Source of the DNA: Hyphomicrobiales bacterium
GTDB taxonomy: Bacteria > Pseudomonadota > Alphaproteobacteria > Rhizobiales > Rhizobiaceae
Length of the DNA stretch: 64,000 nt
Direction: 5' to 3'
NCBI GenBank assembly: GCA_900469615.1
Contig: UBYA01000011.1
Span: forward strand, 868,001 to 932,000
Shown here one piece after another: positions 32,517 through 40,194 of this stretch (its first letter is position 1; each line of letters starts with the position of its first letter). The notes below the pieces were generated by a model that saw only the letters and a program-made list of their open reading frames with translations, did not search any database and was not told the DNA's origin. A program made the position numbers and the translations under genes.

Positions 32517-33872
32517 TCAGGCCCCTGCCGCGACGAGACCCGCGTCGAGCGCGGTCAGAATGGTCTGAACATTTTCGGCCGAGATGATCAGCGGCGGCGA
32601 CATGATGACGTTGGCGCCCGAGGTGCGGATCAGAACGCCGGCGCCGTAGGTCGCATCCTGAACCTTCTGGATGACGTCCTTGCCGGCGGCGCTCTTCTTC
32701 TTCCGGTCGCTGACGAGTTCGAGGGCGCACATGAGGCCCTTGCCGCGCACATCGCCTATCAGCTCATGCTTGTCCTGCAGCTTCTTGAGGCCGGCCATAA
32801 GCTCTTCGCCGCGCGCCGCGGCATTGGCGGCGACGTTGAGCCGCTTGGTTTCCTTCAACGCAGCCAATGCCGCGGCGGCGCCGACCGGATGACCGGAATA
32901 GGTGTAGCCATGGCCGATGCTGCCGACCGGGCTCTTGTTGCTCTCGAAGACCTGCGCCACCTTGTCTGCGATCATGACGGCACCGAAGGGGAAGTAGCCG
33001 TTGGTGATCGCCTTTGCCGTCGACATCATATCCGGCTGCACGCCCCACAGGCGCGATCCGGTCCAGGCGCCGGTGCGGCCGAAAGCCGTGATGACCTCGT
33101 CGGCGATCAGCAGGATGCCGTGTCGATCGCAGATCTCGCGCATCAGCGGCAGGAAGGTCTCGTGCGGGACGATGACGCCGCCGGCGCCGAGCACCGGTTC
33201 GACGATCAGGGCGGCGATGGTGTCTGCGCCCTGGAAGGCGATCTCATCTTCGAAAAGCCTGCCGATGGCGGCCGCGATTTCCGCGCCGTCGGTCGTGTTG
33301 AACGGGTTGCGGTAGGTGAAGGGCGCCGGCAGGTGGAAGACGCCGGGCAGCAGCGGTTCGTAATTGCGCCGGAAGTTCTGATTGCCGTTGACTGAGGCAC
33401 CGCCGAAATGCGTGCCGTGATAGCCTTTCTTCAGCGCCACGAACTTGGTGCGTTCCGGCTGGCCGTTGATCTTGTGATACTGGCGTGCCAGCCGCAGGCA
33501 GGTCTCGACCGAATCCGAACCGCCGGACGTGAAGAACGAGCGGCTCAGCCCATCCGGCTTGAACCATTCTGCAAGCTCGTAGGACAGCTCGATCAGCGGC
33601 GAGTTCGTCGTGCCGCGGAAGGTCGAATAGTAGGGCAGCTCTTCGAGCTGGTCGCGGATTGCCTTCTTCACCGGCTCGCAGGAATAGCCGAGGTTGACGT
33701 TCCACAGGCCGCCGACCGCGTCCAGCACCTTCTTGCCCTGGATATCGACGATCTCGACGCCTTCGCCCGAATTGATGATGCGCGGCGGGTTGGCCTGCAT
33801 TTCGGCAGGGTGGGCCATCGGATGCCACAGGTGACGGGCGTTGTTTTCGATGATGAAATTGGTTTCACGCAT
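32517..33872 (-). CDS. Class-III (omega) aminotransferase
   Basis: 451 residues. N-terminus NARHLWHPMAHPAEM and LDAVGGLWNVNLGYSC match amine:pyruvate / putrescine:pyruvate transaminases. PLP residues are D258 (LLIADEVITAFGRTG) and K287 (MSTAKAITNGYFPFGAVM). ATG 33872 follows GAGGAA. Two bases separate it from the phospho-lyase gene. It probably converts a primary amine to an aldehyde with pyruvate as acceptor, giving substrate for the PuuC-like dehydrogenase encoded on the other side of the regulator. Tyramine-type, polyamine or omega-amino acid substrates are possible. Confidence 0.87.
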   Translation of the reverse strand: MRETNFIIENNARHLWHPMAHPAEMQANPPRIINSGEGVEIVDIQGKKVLDAVGGLWNVNLGYSCEPVKKAIRDQLEELPYYSTFRGTTNSPLIELSYELAEWFKPDGLSRSFFTSGGSDSVETCLRLARQYHKINGQPERTKFVALKKGYHGTHFGGASVNGNQNFRRNYEPLLPGVFHLPAPFTYRNPFNTTDGAEIAAAIGRLFEDEIAFQGADTIAALIVEPVLGAGGVIVPHETFLPLMREICDRHGILLIADEVITAFGRTGAWTGSRLWGVQPDMMSTAKAITNGYFPFGAVMIADKVAQVFESNKSPVGSIGHGYTYSGHPVGAAAALAALKETKRLNVAANAAARGEELMAGLKKLQDKHELIGDVRGKGLMCALELVSDRKKKSAAGKDVIQKVQDATYGAGVLIRTSGANVIMSPPLIISAENVQTILTALDAGLVAAGA

Positions 33873-33888
33873 GTCGATTCCTCTTGGT

Positions 33889-34539
33889 TCAGAGCCCCAG
33901 CATGGCAAGGGCGCGGGCATAGCTTTCGGCGGGCCGGGTCACGTCGAAATGCACGTAGGGCAGATTGACGGCTTCGGCACCTTCGATGTTCTTCTTCTGG
34001 TCGTCCACGAAGACGCACGCCTCACGCGGCAGGCCGAGCTCGGAAAGAACGAGCTCGTAGGCGCGCGGATCGGGCTTGAGGATCTTCGTATAGGTGGCGT
34101 CGACGATGACGTCGAACAGGTCGATCAGCGGAAAGCGCTGACGGAACTCGACGCCGTAGAACAGGTCGAGTTCGTTCGAGAGGATGGCGAGCTTCAGCCC
34201 CGCCTCCTTCGCGCGCAGGATGGCGTCGCGGGCCTCGGGACGCAGAACAAGCTCCGGCTCTGCGCCGCGCGCCCGGCGCACGAAGGTCTGCATGTCGGTC
34301 CAGTTTTCGCCGACCATCTTGCCGACTTCGCCCGTGCGCGTCAGCCAGTAGTCGCGTTCGGTGATTTCGCGGTTCTGCATCGACACCCAGAGCGGGTCCG
34401 TCGTCGTGTCGAACGGGCCGAGCCAGGTCAGCGATCCCTTCGGAAGGCCGAGCGTGCGTTCCGTGACGTCGTGCGTTTCGAACAGCGTGCGCGTGACGAC
34501 GCCGCCGAAATCGAGGATAAGAGCGCGTTCTTTCGTCAT
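33889..34539 (-). CDS. HAD-superfamily hydrolase
   Basis: 216 residues, HAD subfamily IA. Motif I ILDFGGVV (nucleophile D10; the second Asp is replaced by Gly, as in many epoxide-hydrolase or YihX-like members), motif II AILSNE, motif III K in YTKILKPDPRAY, motif IV FVDDQKKN. ATG 34539 overlaps the Tm-1-like gene by four bases. It is embedded in the IclR-led operon with a kinase and PLP enzymes. It might remove a phosphate from a dead-end phosphorylated intermediate, but this is only suggested by context. Confidence 0.83.
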   Translation of the reverse strand: MTKERALILDFGGVVTRTLFETHDVTERTLGLPKGSLTWLGPFDTTTDPLWVSMQNREITERDYWLTRTGEVGKMVGENWTDMQTFVRRARGAEPELVLRPEARDAILRAKEAGLKLAILSNELDLFYGVEFRQRFPLIDLFDVIVDATYTKILKPDPRAYELVLSELGLPREACVFVDDQKKNIEGAEAVNLPYVHFDVTRPAESYARALAMLGL

Positions 34540-35789
34540 GGCCGTCCCTCCGGAATGACGCCTTCGGCTACCCATTGGTCGAAGATGGCAAGAGCAGCTT
34601 CCGAGAAGGCCGGCGTGTTGATGTGAGTGTCGACTTCCCGCAGCGTGACGGCGGGGGGAATGGCGCGGCGCATCTCATCGAGAAACGCATTCAGGCCCTC
34701 CGGATCGTGCAGGGGCTCATCCGGCTTGTCCCATTCCTGCAGCCCCTCGTTCGGCAGCAGGAAGGCGATCCTCGCATCGGAACGCGCGAGTTTCTGCCCG
34801 ATCAGCCGGGCGACCTCGCGGCGCCCCTCCGGCGATGTCGTGACCGATCCGATCAGACGGTTATGGGCGTGATACGGACGATCGGCAAAAATCTCGGGCA
34901 GCGCCTGCCATGCCTGAAGATCGACCATGTCGACCGCACCGGGGGCGACGATCTGCGGAATGCCCGCGCGCCCGGCATTTTCGAGCCTGTCCGGCCCGGA
35001 GGTGACGACGGTCCCGTAGTGATGATTGCTGACTTCCTGGATGCAGAAATCGAAGACGGCGGCAAAGCCGCCCTGGGAGGCGATCGCTTCGTAGGCCCGG
35101 CCGCCCATGCCGGTGGCATGGAAGACGGCGACGTCGTAGCCGCGCTTTTCCAGCTCGGGCCGAAGATACTTCATATATTTCAGGCAGGACGAGCCGAGCG
35201 AGGTCATGCCGATCAGCGGCCGCTCGCGATCGGGTCTGGTTCCGTGCTTCGCAGCGCCGACGACCGCGCCGCAGGCCTGCGAAAGGACCGAGCGGCAGAT
35301 GCTGTTCAGTCCGTAGAGACCACCGGCCCACAGGATCATCATCAGGTCGGGCGCGATGCGCTCCGGCGGAATGAGATGGGAGTAGGCGATGGTCGAAACC
35401 ACGAATTTCGGCACGCCGAGCGGCAGGACCGCGGCGACGTCGAGCGCCAGGTCCGTGCCCATGGAGCCGCCGAGTACGATCGCTCCATCGACAAGCCCGT
35501 CTTCGTAGATCTGCCGCGTCAAAGCCGATGCGCCCTTTGCCATGGCAGCCATGGCGGTGTTTTCGTCGCCGCTTTCGGCGATGTCCTCGATCGTGGTCGA
35601 GGCGGCCTTTGCAATGTCGTGCTTGGAATAATCGGGGCTATAAGGCGGATCGCCGAGAATGCTGACATCCATCATGACCGGCCGGCCGCCGGCTTCCTTG
35701 ATGACGGACGCCATGAATTGCAGTTCGTCGCATTTGGTGTCACCGGTTCCGATGACGAGTATCCTTGGCGAGGAAGCCTCAGAGCTCAT
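34536..35789 (-). CDS. Tm-1-like / UPF0261 family protein
   Basis: 417 residues. The N-terminal domain begins ILVIGTGDTKCDELQFMASVIKEAGG and includes AIVLGGSMGTDLALDVAAVLPLGVPKFVVSTIAYS; the C-terminal domain has IGMTSLGSSCLKYMKYLRPELEKRGYDVAVFHATGMGGRAYE. This is the two-domain layout of plant Tm-1 and bacterial UPF0261, with an ATP-binding N-terminal half. Biochemical function in bacteria is not known. ATG 35789 shares a base with the IclR stop (TGATG). Its placement between the regulator and amine-catabolic enzymes suggests a catabolic or accessory role. Confidence 0.85.
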   Translation of the reverse strand: MSSEASSPRILVIGTGDTKCDELQFMASVIKEAGGRPVMMDVSILGDPPYSPDYSKHDIAKAASTTIEDIAESGDENTAMAAMAKGASALTRQIYEDGLVDGAIVLGGSMGTDLALDVAAVLPLGVPKFVVSTIAYSHLIPPERIAPDLMMILWAGGLYGLNSICRSVLSQACGAVVGAAKHGTRPDRERPLIGMTSLGSSCLKYMKYLRPELEKRGYDVAVFHATGMGGRAYEAIASQGGFAAVFDFCIQEVSNHHYGTVVTSGPDRLENAGRAGIPQIVAPGAVDMVDLQAWQALPEIFADRPYHAHNRLIGSVTTSPEGRREVARLIGQKLARSDARIAFLLPNEGLQEWDKPDEPLHDPEGLNAFLDEMRRAIPPAVTLREVDTHINTPAFSEAALAIFDQWVAEGVIPEGRP

Positions 35790-36574
35790 CAATCTGTCCT
35801 CCTGATTTCTGGAATGGTTCCCATGGGTCTTTCCGACCCGTAATATTTTTCCGAGATTGCATTGGCCGCGGCCGCCGCCTGAGCGCCGAATTCATGGATG
35901 GCGGCTTTCGTGATGCGCGAGAACGGAGCGGCGATGGCCACGCATCCGATCGGATGGCCATTGGGCGTACGGATCGGCGCGGCCGTGCTGACGACGCCGG
36001 CCTCCAGGCCGTTATGGCTGATGGAAAAGCCGCGCGCCGCCGTCTCGTCGAGCATGACACGCACCAGCTGGGGATCGACGACGGTGTGGTCGGTGAATTT
36101 TTCGAGCGGCTTTGCGAGCGCTTCATCGATCTCCGCCTGCGGGCAGAAGGCCAGGAAAGCAAGGCCGGATGCCGTGGCATGGAAGGGCAGGAAGCTGCCG
36201 ACATCGACGGTGATACGGTGCGCGCGCGGCGAATCCTCGACATGAACGGTCGAAAGCCGGCCGGCCGAAAATTCCGAAAGATGCACGGTCTCTGTCGATG
36301 ATTCCGCAAGCGTCCTGATGAAGGGAATGGCAATCCGCAGAAGCGGAAAGCGCGCTTCGCGGATGCGCGCGAGGCGAACCGGTGCGGAGCCGATGCGATA
36401 TCGGCGCGTCTCCAGATCCTGTTCGACGAAGCCGTGCTTTTCCAGCTCCACCAGAAAGCGTCGTGCCGTCGCCTTGTCCAGCGCGCACAGGCGGGCGATG
36501 TCGGTCAAACCCGCCTCCTTGTCCAGCCGTGACAGGGTGTCCAGCAATGCAAGCGCCTTTCCGATCGTGCTCAT
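35789..36574 (-). CDS. IclR-family regulator
   Basis: 261 residues. N-terminal winged helix: IGKALALLDTLSRLDKEAGLTDIARLCALDKATARRFLVELEKHGFVEQD; C-terminal GAF-like effector domain with PFHATASGLAFLAFCP and SISHNGLEAGVVSTAAPIRTPNG. First gene of a six-gene operon running down to the kinase gene at 30204. It is divergent from the APC permease gene, with GGTTCAAATAATGAACC between them; the same repeat occurs before the amidohydrolase gene. It is the best candidate to bind both. Confidence 0.88.
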   Translation of the reverse strand: MSTIGKALALLDTLSRLDKEAGLTDIARLCALDKATARRFLVELEKHGFVEQDLETRRYRIGSAPVRLARIREARFPLLRIAIPFIRTLAESSTETVHLSEFSAGRLSTVHVEDSPRAHRITVDVGSFLPFHATASGLAFLAFCPQAEIDEALAKPLEKFTDHTVVDPQLVRVMLDETAARGFSISHNGLEAGVVSTAAPIRTPNGHPIGCVAIAAPFSRITKAAIHEFGAQAAAAANAISEKYYGSERPMGTIPEIRRTD

Positions 36575-36892
36575 CGTTCCTCCTCTTGGGTTGGTCAGTC
36601 TCTGATTTTGTGCGTCCAGCCGGTGCCTTCCGTCAAATCAGGTCGCTGACCCTGCGCCGCGGCACGATAGCAGCGACCCAAGATACTTAACATGCGAAAT
36701 AACTTGACAGAGGTCGGGAATGTTTGCAAGTCTATATTTGAAGCTGTGGTTCAAATAATGAACCATAAGCGCTGACGGCGGCAAAATCAAGAAAAGCATA
36801 AGCCCCGCTCGTCAGTTCGGTTTTGGTGGAGGTCGCCTGCGCGTAGTCGCAGCGACGATCGGATGCTCTCAAGCAAAGGGGAACCAACGCAT
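36575..36892. other. Divergent regulatory gap between iclR-type and APC genes
   Basis: 318 bases without a gene. It contains the conserved regulatory module at 36684-36764, listed separately. No small open frame with a ribosome site was seen. Promoters for both flanking genes must lie here, but their -10 elements are not obvious. Confidence 0.6.
36684..36764. promoter_or_regulatory. Regulatory module 1: TTAAC element, TTGACA, IclR-type inverted repeat
   Basis: TACTTAACATGCGAAA (36684-36699), TTGACA (36704-36709) and GGTTCA-AATAA-TGAACC (36748-36764). All three have counterparts at exactly the same spacing before the amidohydrolase gene (40097-40177). The inverted repeat has perfect six-base arms and the form of an IclR-family site. 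The first element resembles the hpa operon site at its left half. Confidence 0.6.
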
Positions 36893-38347
36893 ATGAACAC
36901 GCAAAATTCGCAGGGCACGGCTGAAAATCAGCTGCGCAAAAACAGTCTCGGCGTAGGCGCCGTGACCTTCCTCGTGGTCTCGGCCGCGGCACCGCTGACC
37001 GCGGTTGCCGGCGGCGTGCCGCTTTCGATGATGCTCGGCAACGGCCCCGGCATCCCGCTGACCTTTCTGTTGGTGACAGGCATTCTGCTGCTGTTTGCGG
37101 TCGGCTATGTCGCCATGGCCCGCCATATCCGCAATGCCGGCGCTTTCTATGCCTATACGGCCCAGGGTCTCGGCGGCCTCATGGGCGGAGCGGCCGCACT
37201 GATCGCCATCCTGGCCTACAACGCCATGCAGGTCGGCGTTCTCGGACTGTTTGGCGCCGCCACCAAGGGCCTTTTCGCCGAGCAGCTCGGCATCGACCTT
37301 CCCTGGTGGGTCTGGAGCTACGTCGGCGTCGCCTTCGTCGCCGTCTTCGGCTACCGTCGGGTCGATCTGTCGGCGAAGGTGCTGACGGTGCTCGTCATTC
37401 TCGAATATGTCGTCGTGCTCGTCATCGACGCCGCGATCTTCGTCAAGGGCGGCGACGCCGGTCTGTCCGCAGCACCGTTCACGCCGACGGCCTTCTGGAG
37501 CGGCGCGCCGGCAATCGGCCTTCTCTTCTGCTTTGCCGCCTTCATCGGCTTCGAGGCAACGACCATCTACAGCGAAGAGGCGCGTGAACCGGAAAAGACC
37601 GTGCCGCGCGCGACCTATATTTCCGTTCTGATCATCGGTCTGTTCTACATGCTGACCTCGTGGCTGATGGTGAACGGCGCCGGTGTCGACAAGCTCGTTC
37701 CGACGCTGCAGGGTCTCGCCGATCCGACGACCTTCCTCTTTGGCCTAGCCGAGCGCTACGTCGGCCACTGGATTACCGTCGTGATGAGCGTTCTCTTCGT
37801 CACCAGCCTGTTTGCCGGCATCCTGGCCTTTCACAATGGCGTGGCACGCTACATGTATGTGGCGGGTCGCGAGGGCCTTCTGCCGAAGTCGGTCGGTGTC
37901 ACGCATCCGGTTTTCCAGAGCCCGCATGTCGGCTCGATCATTCAGACCGTCATCGCCATACTCGTCGTTGCGCTCTTTGCTGCGACGGGGCAGGATCCGG
38001 TGCTGGCGCTCTTTTCCTGGGCCACCAACGTCGCTACCCTGGCAATCATCCTGCTGATGGCGTTCACCGCCTTCTCGATCGTGGTGTTCTTCAGCCGCAA
38101 TCCCGGGCTTGAGCGCAACGTGCTTGCGATCAAGATATTGCCGATCGTGACGGGACTCATTCTTCTGGCTCTCGTCTATTATATTTCGGCGAATTTCGGC
38201 GCGATCGCCGGGGCCAATGGCGCGCTTGCCGTGTTGTTGCCGGGGCTGGTGCTGATCGCGGCGGTCATCGGATTTATAGCGGCCGCTCGCCTCAAGTCTT
38301 CGGATGCGGCAGGCTATGCCCGCCTCGGTGCCGGACAGGAAGCCTGA
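36893..38347 (+). CDS. APC-superfamily amino acid/amine permease
   Basis: 484 residues, about 12 spans. The N-terminus KNSLGVGAVTFLVVSAAAPLTAVAGGVPL and later CFAAFIGFEATTIYSEEAREPEKTVPRATY are typical of APC-family amino acid/polyamine/organocation transporters. The start ATG at 36893 has GGGGAA upstream. It is divergent from the IclR operon and followed by an aldehyde dehydrogenase gene. Most likely it imports the amine or amino acid whose nitrogen is removed by the class-III PLP enzymes; the substrate is inferred only from neighbours. Confidence 0.87.
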   Translation: MNTQNSQGTAENQLRKNSLGVGAVTFLVVSAAAPLTAVAGGVPLSMMLGNGPGIPLTFLLVTGILLLFAVGYVAMARHIRNAGAFYAYTAQGLGGLMGGAAALIAILAYNAMQVGVLGLFGAATKGLFAEQLGIDLPWWVWSYVGVAFVAVFGYRRVDLSAKVLTVLVILEYVVVLVIDAAIFVKGGDAGLSAAPFTPTAFWSGAPAIGLLFCFAAFIGFEATTIYSEEAREPEKTVPRATYISVLIIGLFYMLTSWLMVNGAGVDKLVPTLQGLADPTTFLFGLAERYVGHWITVVMSVLFVTSLFAGILAFHNGVARYMYVAGREGLLPKSVGVTHPVFQSPHVGSIIQTVIAILVVALFAATGQDPVLALFSWATNVATLAIILLMAFTAFSIVVFFSRNPGLERNVLAIKILPIVTGLILLALVYYISANFGAIAGANGALAVLLPGLVLIAAVIGFIAAARLKSSDAAGYARLGAGQEA

Positions 38348-38360
38348 CGCAGTGTCAATC

Positions 38361-38390
38361 GGTGGCGGGAAAGAGCCCGCCACCCTTTTT
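38361..38390 (+). terminator. Intrinsic terminator/attenuator after the APC permease gene
   Basis: GGTGGCGGG (38361-38369) pairs perfectly with CCCGCCACC (38376-38384) around AAAGAG, followed directly by CTTTTT. This is a textbook rho-independent terminator placed 14 bases before the aldehyde dehydrogenase ATG. The downstream gene must be read through or have its own promoter. Confidence 0.85.
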
Positions 38391-38403
38391 GTGAGAAAAT
38401 GAG

Positions 38404-39882
38404 ATGCAGGACAAGATCGACCAGCTCCGGACATTATCCGTTTCCCCGCAGGCACTGTTCATCGGCGGTGCATGGCGCCAGTCGGTCAGCGGCGCGGCGA
38501 TGGAGGTCATTTCGCCGATCGACGGAACGAGGCTGACTACCATTGCCGATGCCGGTGCCGACGATGTCGATCTCGCGGTCAGGGCTGCGCGGCATGCCTT
38601 CGAAAAGGGGAGCTGGTCGAAAGCAGCGCCGGCGGAACGCAAGAAGGTGCTGTTGAAGATCGCCGAGCTGATCGAGAAGAACGCGCTCGAACTGGCCGTG
38701 CTCGGCGTGCGCGACAACGGCACAGAAATCTCGATGGCCCTGAAGGCCGAGCCCGGCAGTGCCGCAGGCACGTTCCGTTACTATGCCGAGGCGATCGACA
38801 AGGTTTATGGCGAGATCGCGCCGACGGCTGAGAATATTCTCGGCCTTGTTCACCGCGACCCGGTCGGCGTCGTGGCTGCCATCGTGCCATGGAATTTCCC
38901 GATGATGATCGGCGCGTGGAAGATTGCTCCGGCGCTTGCCGCGGGCAATTCCGTCGTGCTGAAGCCCGCCGAGGGCGCGTCGCTGACGTTGCTGAGGCTC
39001 GCCGAAATTTGCGCCGAAGCCGGCTTGCCGGAAGGCGTGTTCAATGTCGTCACCGGGCGCGGCGCCGTCTGCGGAGAGGCGCTGGGGCTGCATAGGGAAG
39101 TCGACGTGCTTGCGTTTACCGGCTCGGGCCTCGTCGGACGGCGGCTTCTGGAATATTCGGCGCGCTCGAACCTGAAGCGCGTCTATCTGGAGCTTGGCGG
39201 CAAGTCCCCGAATATCGTCTTTGCCGATGCGCCCGATCTCGATCTGGCGGCCAAGGTATCGGCCTATGGCATCTTCCGCAATTCCGGGCAGGTTTGCGTC
39301 GCCGGTTCCCGGCTGCTTGTCGAGAAGTCGATTCATGCCGCATTCTCCGAGAAGGTCGCGCATATTGCCGGGAGCATGAAGGTCGGCGATCCCTTGCAGG
39401 TGGCGACGGAAGCCGGCGCGATTTCGAGCGAGGTTCAGTTGAGGAAAGATCTCGACTATGTTGCGCAGGCAGTGTCGGAGGGCGCTTCGTTGCGGACCGG
39501 CGGCTCGCGCATATTGGAGGAGACCGGAGGCTATTACATGCGGCCGGCCGTATTCGACGTCACGCCGTCCATGACGCTGGCGCGGGAAGAGGTGTTTGGC
39601 CCCATCCTGTCGATCATACCGTTCGAGACCGAAGCGGAGGCTCTGCGGATCGCCAATGCGACGGAATACGGCCTTGCCTCGGCCGTCTGGACGTCGAACC
39701 TGTCACGCGCGCACAGGCTGGTGCGGGGAATCCGCGCCGGCGTGGTGCACGTCAACACCTATGGCGGCGCCGACAACAGCGTGCCGCTCGGCGGGGTGAA
39801 GCAGTCGGGCAACGGGCATGACAAGTCGCTGCATGCCCTCGACAAATATGTCGATCTGAAAACGGCCTGGATCCAGCTCTGA
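38404..39882 (+). CDS. PuuC-like aldehyde dehydrogenase
   Basis: 492 residues. It closely follows the PuuC pattern: RYYAEAIDKVYGEIAPT, VAAIVPWNFPMMIGAWKIAPALAAGNSVVLKPAE, E263 (LELGGKSPNIVFAD), C298 (FRNSGQVCVAGSRLL), SAVWTSNLSRAHRLVRGIRAGVVHVN and KQSGNGHDKSLHALDKY. PuuC oxidises gamma-glutamyl-gamma-aminobutyraldehyde and other omega-amino or aryl aldehydes. Here it probably oxidises the aldehyde from the transaminase or phospho-lyase. A terminator hairpin separates it from the APC permease gene. Confidence 0.9.
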   Translation: MQDKIDQLRTLSVSPQALFIGGAWRQSVSGAAMEVISPIDGTRLTTIADAGADDVDLAVRAARHAFEKGSWSKAAPAERKKVLLKIAELIEKNALELAVLGVRDNGTEISMALKAEPGSAAGTFRYYAEAIDKVYGEIAPTAENILGLVHRDPVGVVAAIVPWNFPMMIGAWKIAPALAAGNSVVLKPAEGASLTLLRLAEICAEAGLPEGVFNVVTGRGAVCGEALGLHREVDVLAFTGSGLVGRRLLEYSARSNLKRVYLELGGKSPNIVFADAPDLDLAAKVSAYGIFRNSGQVCVAGSRLLVEKSIHAAFSEKVAHIAGSMKVGDPLQVATEAGAISSEVQLRKDLDYVAQAVSEGASLRTGGSRILEETGGYYMRPAVFDVTPSMTLAREEVFGPILSIIPFETEAEALRIANATEYGLASAVWTSNLSRAHRLVRGIRAGVVHVNTYGGADNSVPLGGVKQSGNGHDKSLHALDKYVDLKTAWIQL

Positions 39883-39888
39883 AGCGAC

Positions 39889-39940
39889 GCCGCATTCCAG
39901 GAAAAGTGGCCGGCGTTTTTCCGTCCGCCATCGCGTGAAA
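39889..39940. repeat. Fragment of rhizobial intergenic repeat
   Basis: CATTCCAGGAAAAGTGGCC...CGTTTTTCCGTCCG matches the general form of the element at 46551-46605 (CATTCCAGTGCGCCGCG, TTTTCCGTCCGGAATTGCG). It lacks the closing GGAATTGCG arm, so it is a decayed or partial copy. Confidence 0.4.
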
Positions 39941-40096
39941 CAGAGAGGAGGCGGCTCAGCGTTTGTGAAGCGCGGGCTGCTCCAGGTCTCCGACAATCGG
40001 CCGGGCTGACGAGGGCTGGCGGCAGTGGCTCCAGGGCATTTGCCTTGTGTTGCGAGCGAGCGGACGCCCGTGGCCACCAATCGACTCCCGGCAATA

Positions 40097-40177
40097 TAAT
40101 TAACGTGTGAACTATGTTGACAAACGGGCGGACCTGCATCACCTTAATATTTGAATAAATGGTTCGAATAATGAACC
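40097..40177. promoter_or_regulatory. Regulatory module 2: TTAAC element, TTGACA, IclR-type inverted repeat
   Basis: TAATTAACGTGTGAAC (40097-40112), TTGACA (40117-40122) and GGTTCG-AATAA-TGAACC (40161-40177). The inverted repeat differs from that in module 1 (36748-36764) in one of 17 bases, and the distances TTAAC-TTGACA (17) and TTAAC-GGTTC (61) are identical. It lies just upstream of the amidohydrolase start, suggesting shared control by the IclR regulator. Confidence 0.6.
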
Positions 40178-40194
40178 AAGATGGGAACAGATCG

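Larger units (their letters stand above)
39883..40194. other. Gap before amidohydrolase: repeat fragment and regulatory module
   Basis: 312 bases without a gene. A rhizobial repeat-like fragment occupies about 39889-39940 and the second regulatory module 40097-40177 (both listed separately). The middle part, 39941-40096, shows nothing convincing. Confidence 0.55.

Noticed and set aside
36704..36738. TTGACA with TATATT as a sigma-70 promoter
   Set aside because: The spacer would be 23 bases, far outside 16-19. The TTGACA is kept only as part of the conserved module.
40159..40194. Earlier ATG for the amidohydrolase gene
   Set aside because: It would put the IclR-type inverted repeat (40161-40177) inside the coding region; the residues added have no family likeness.
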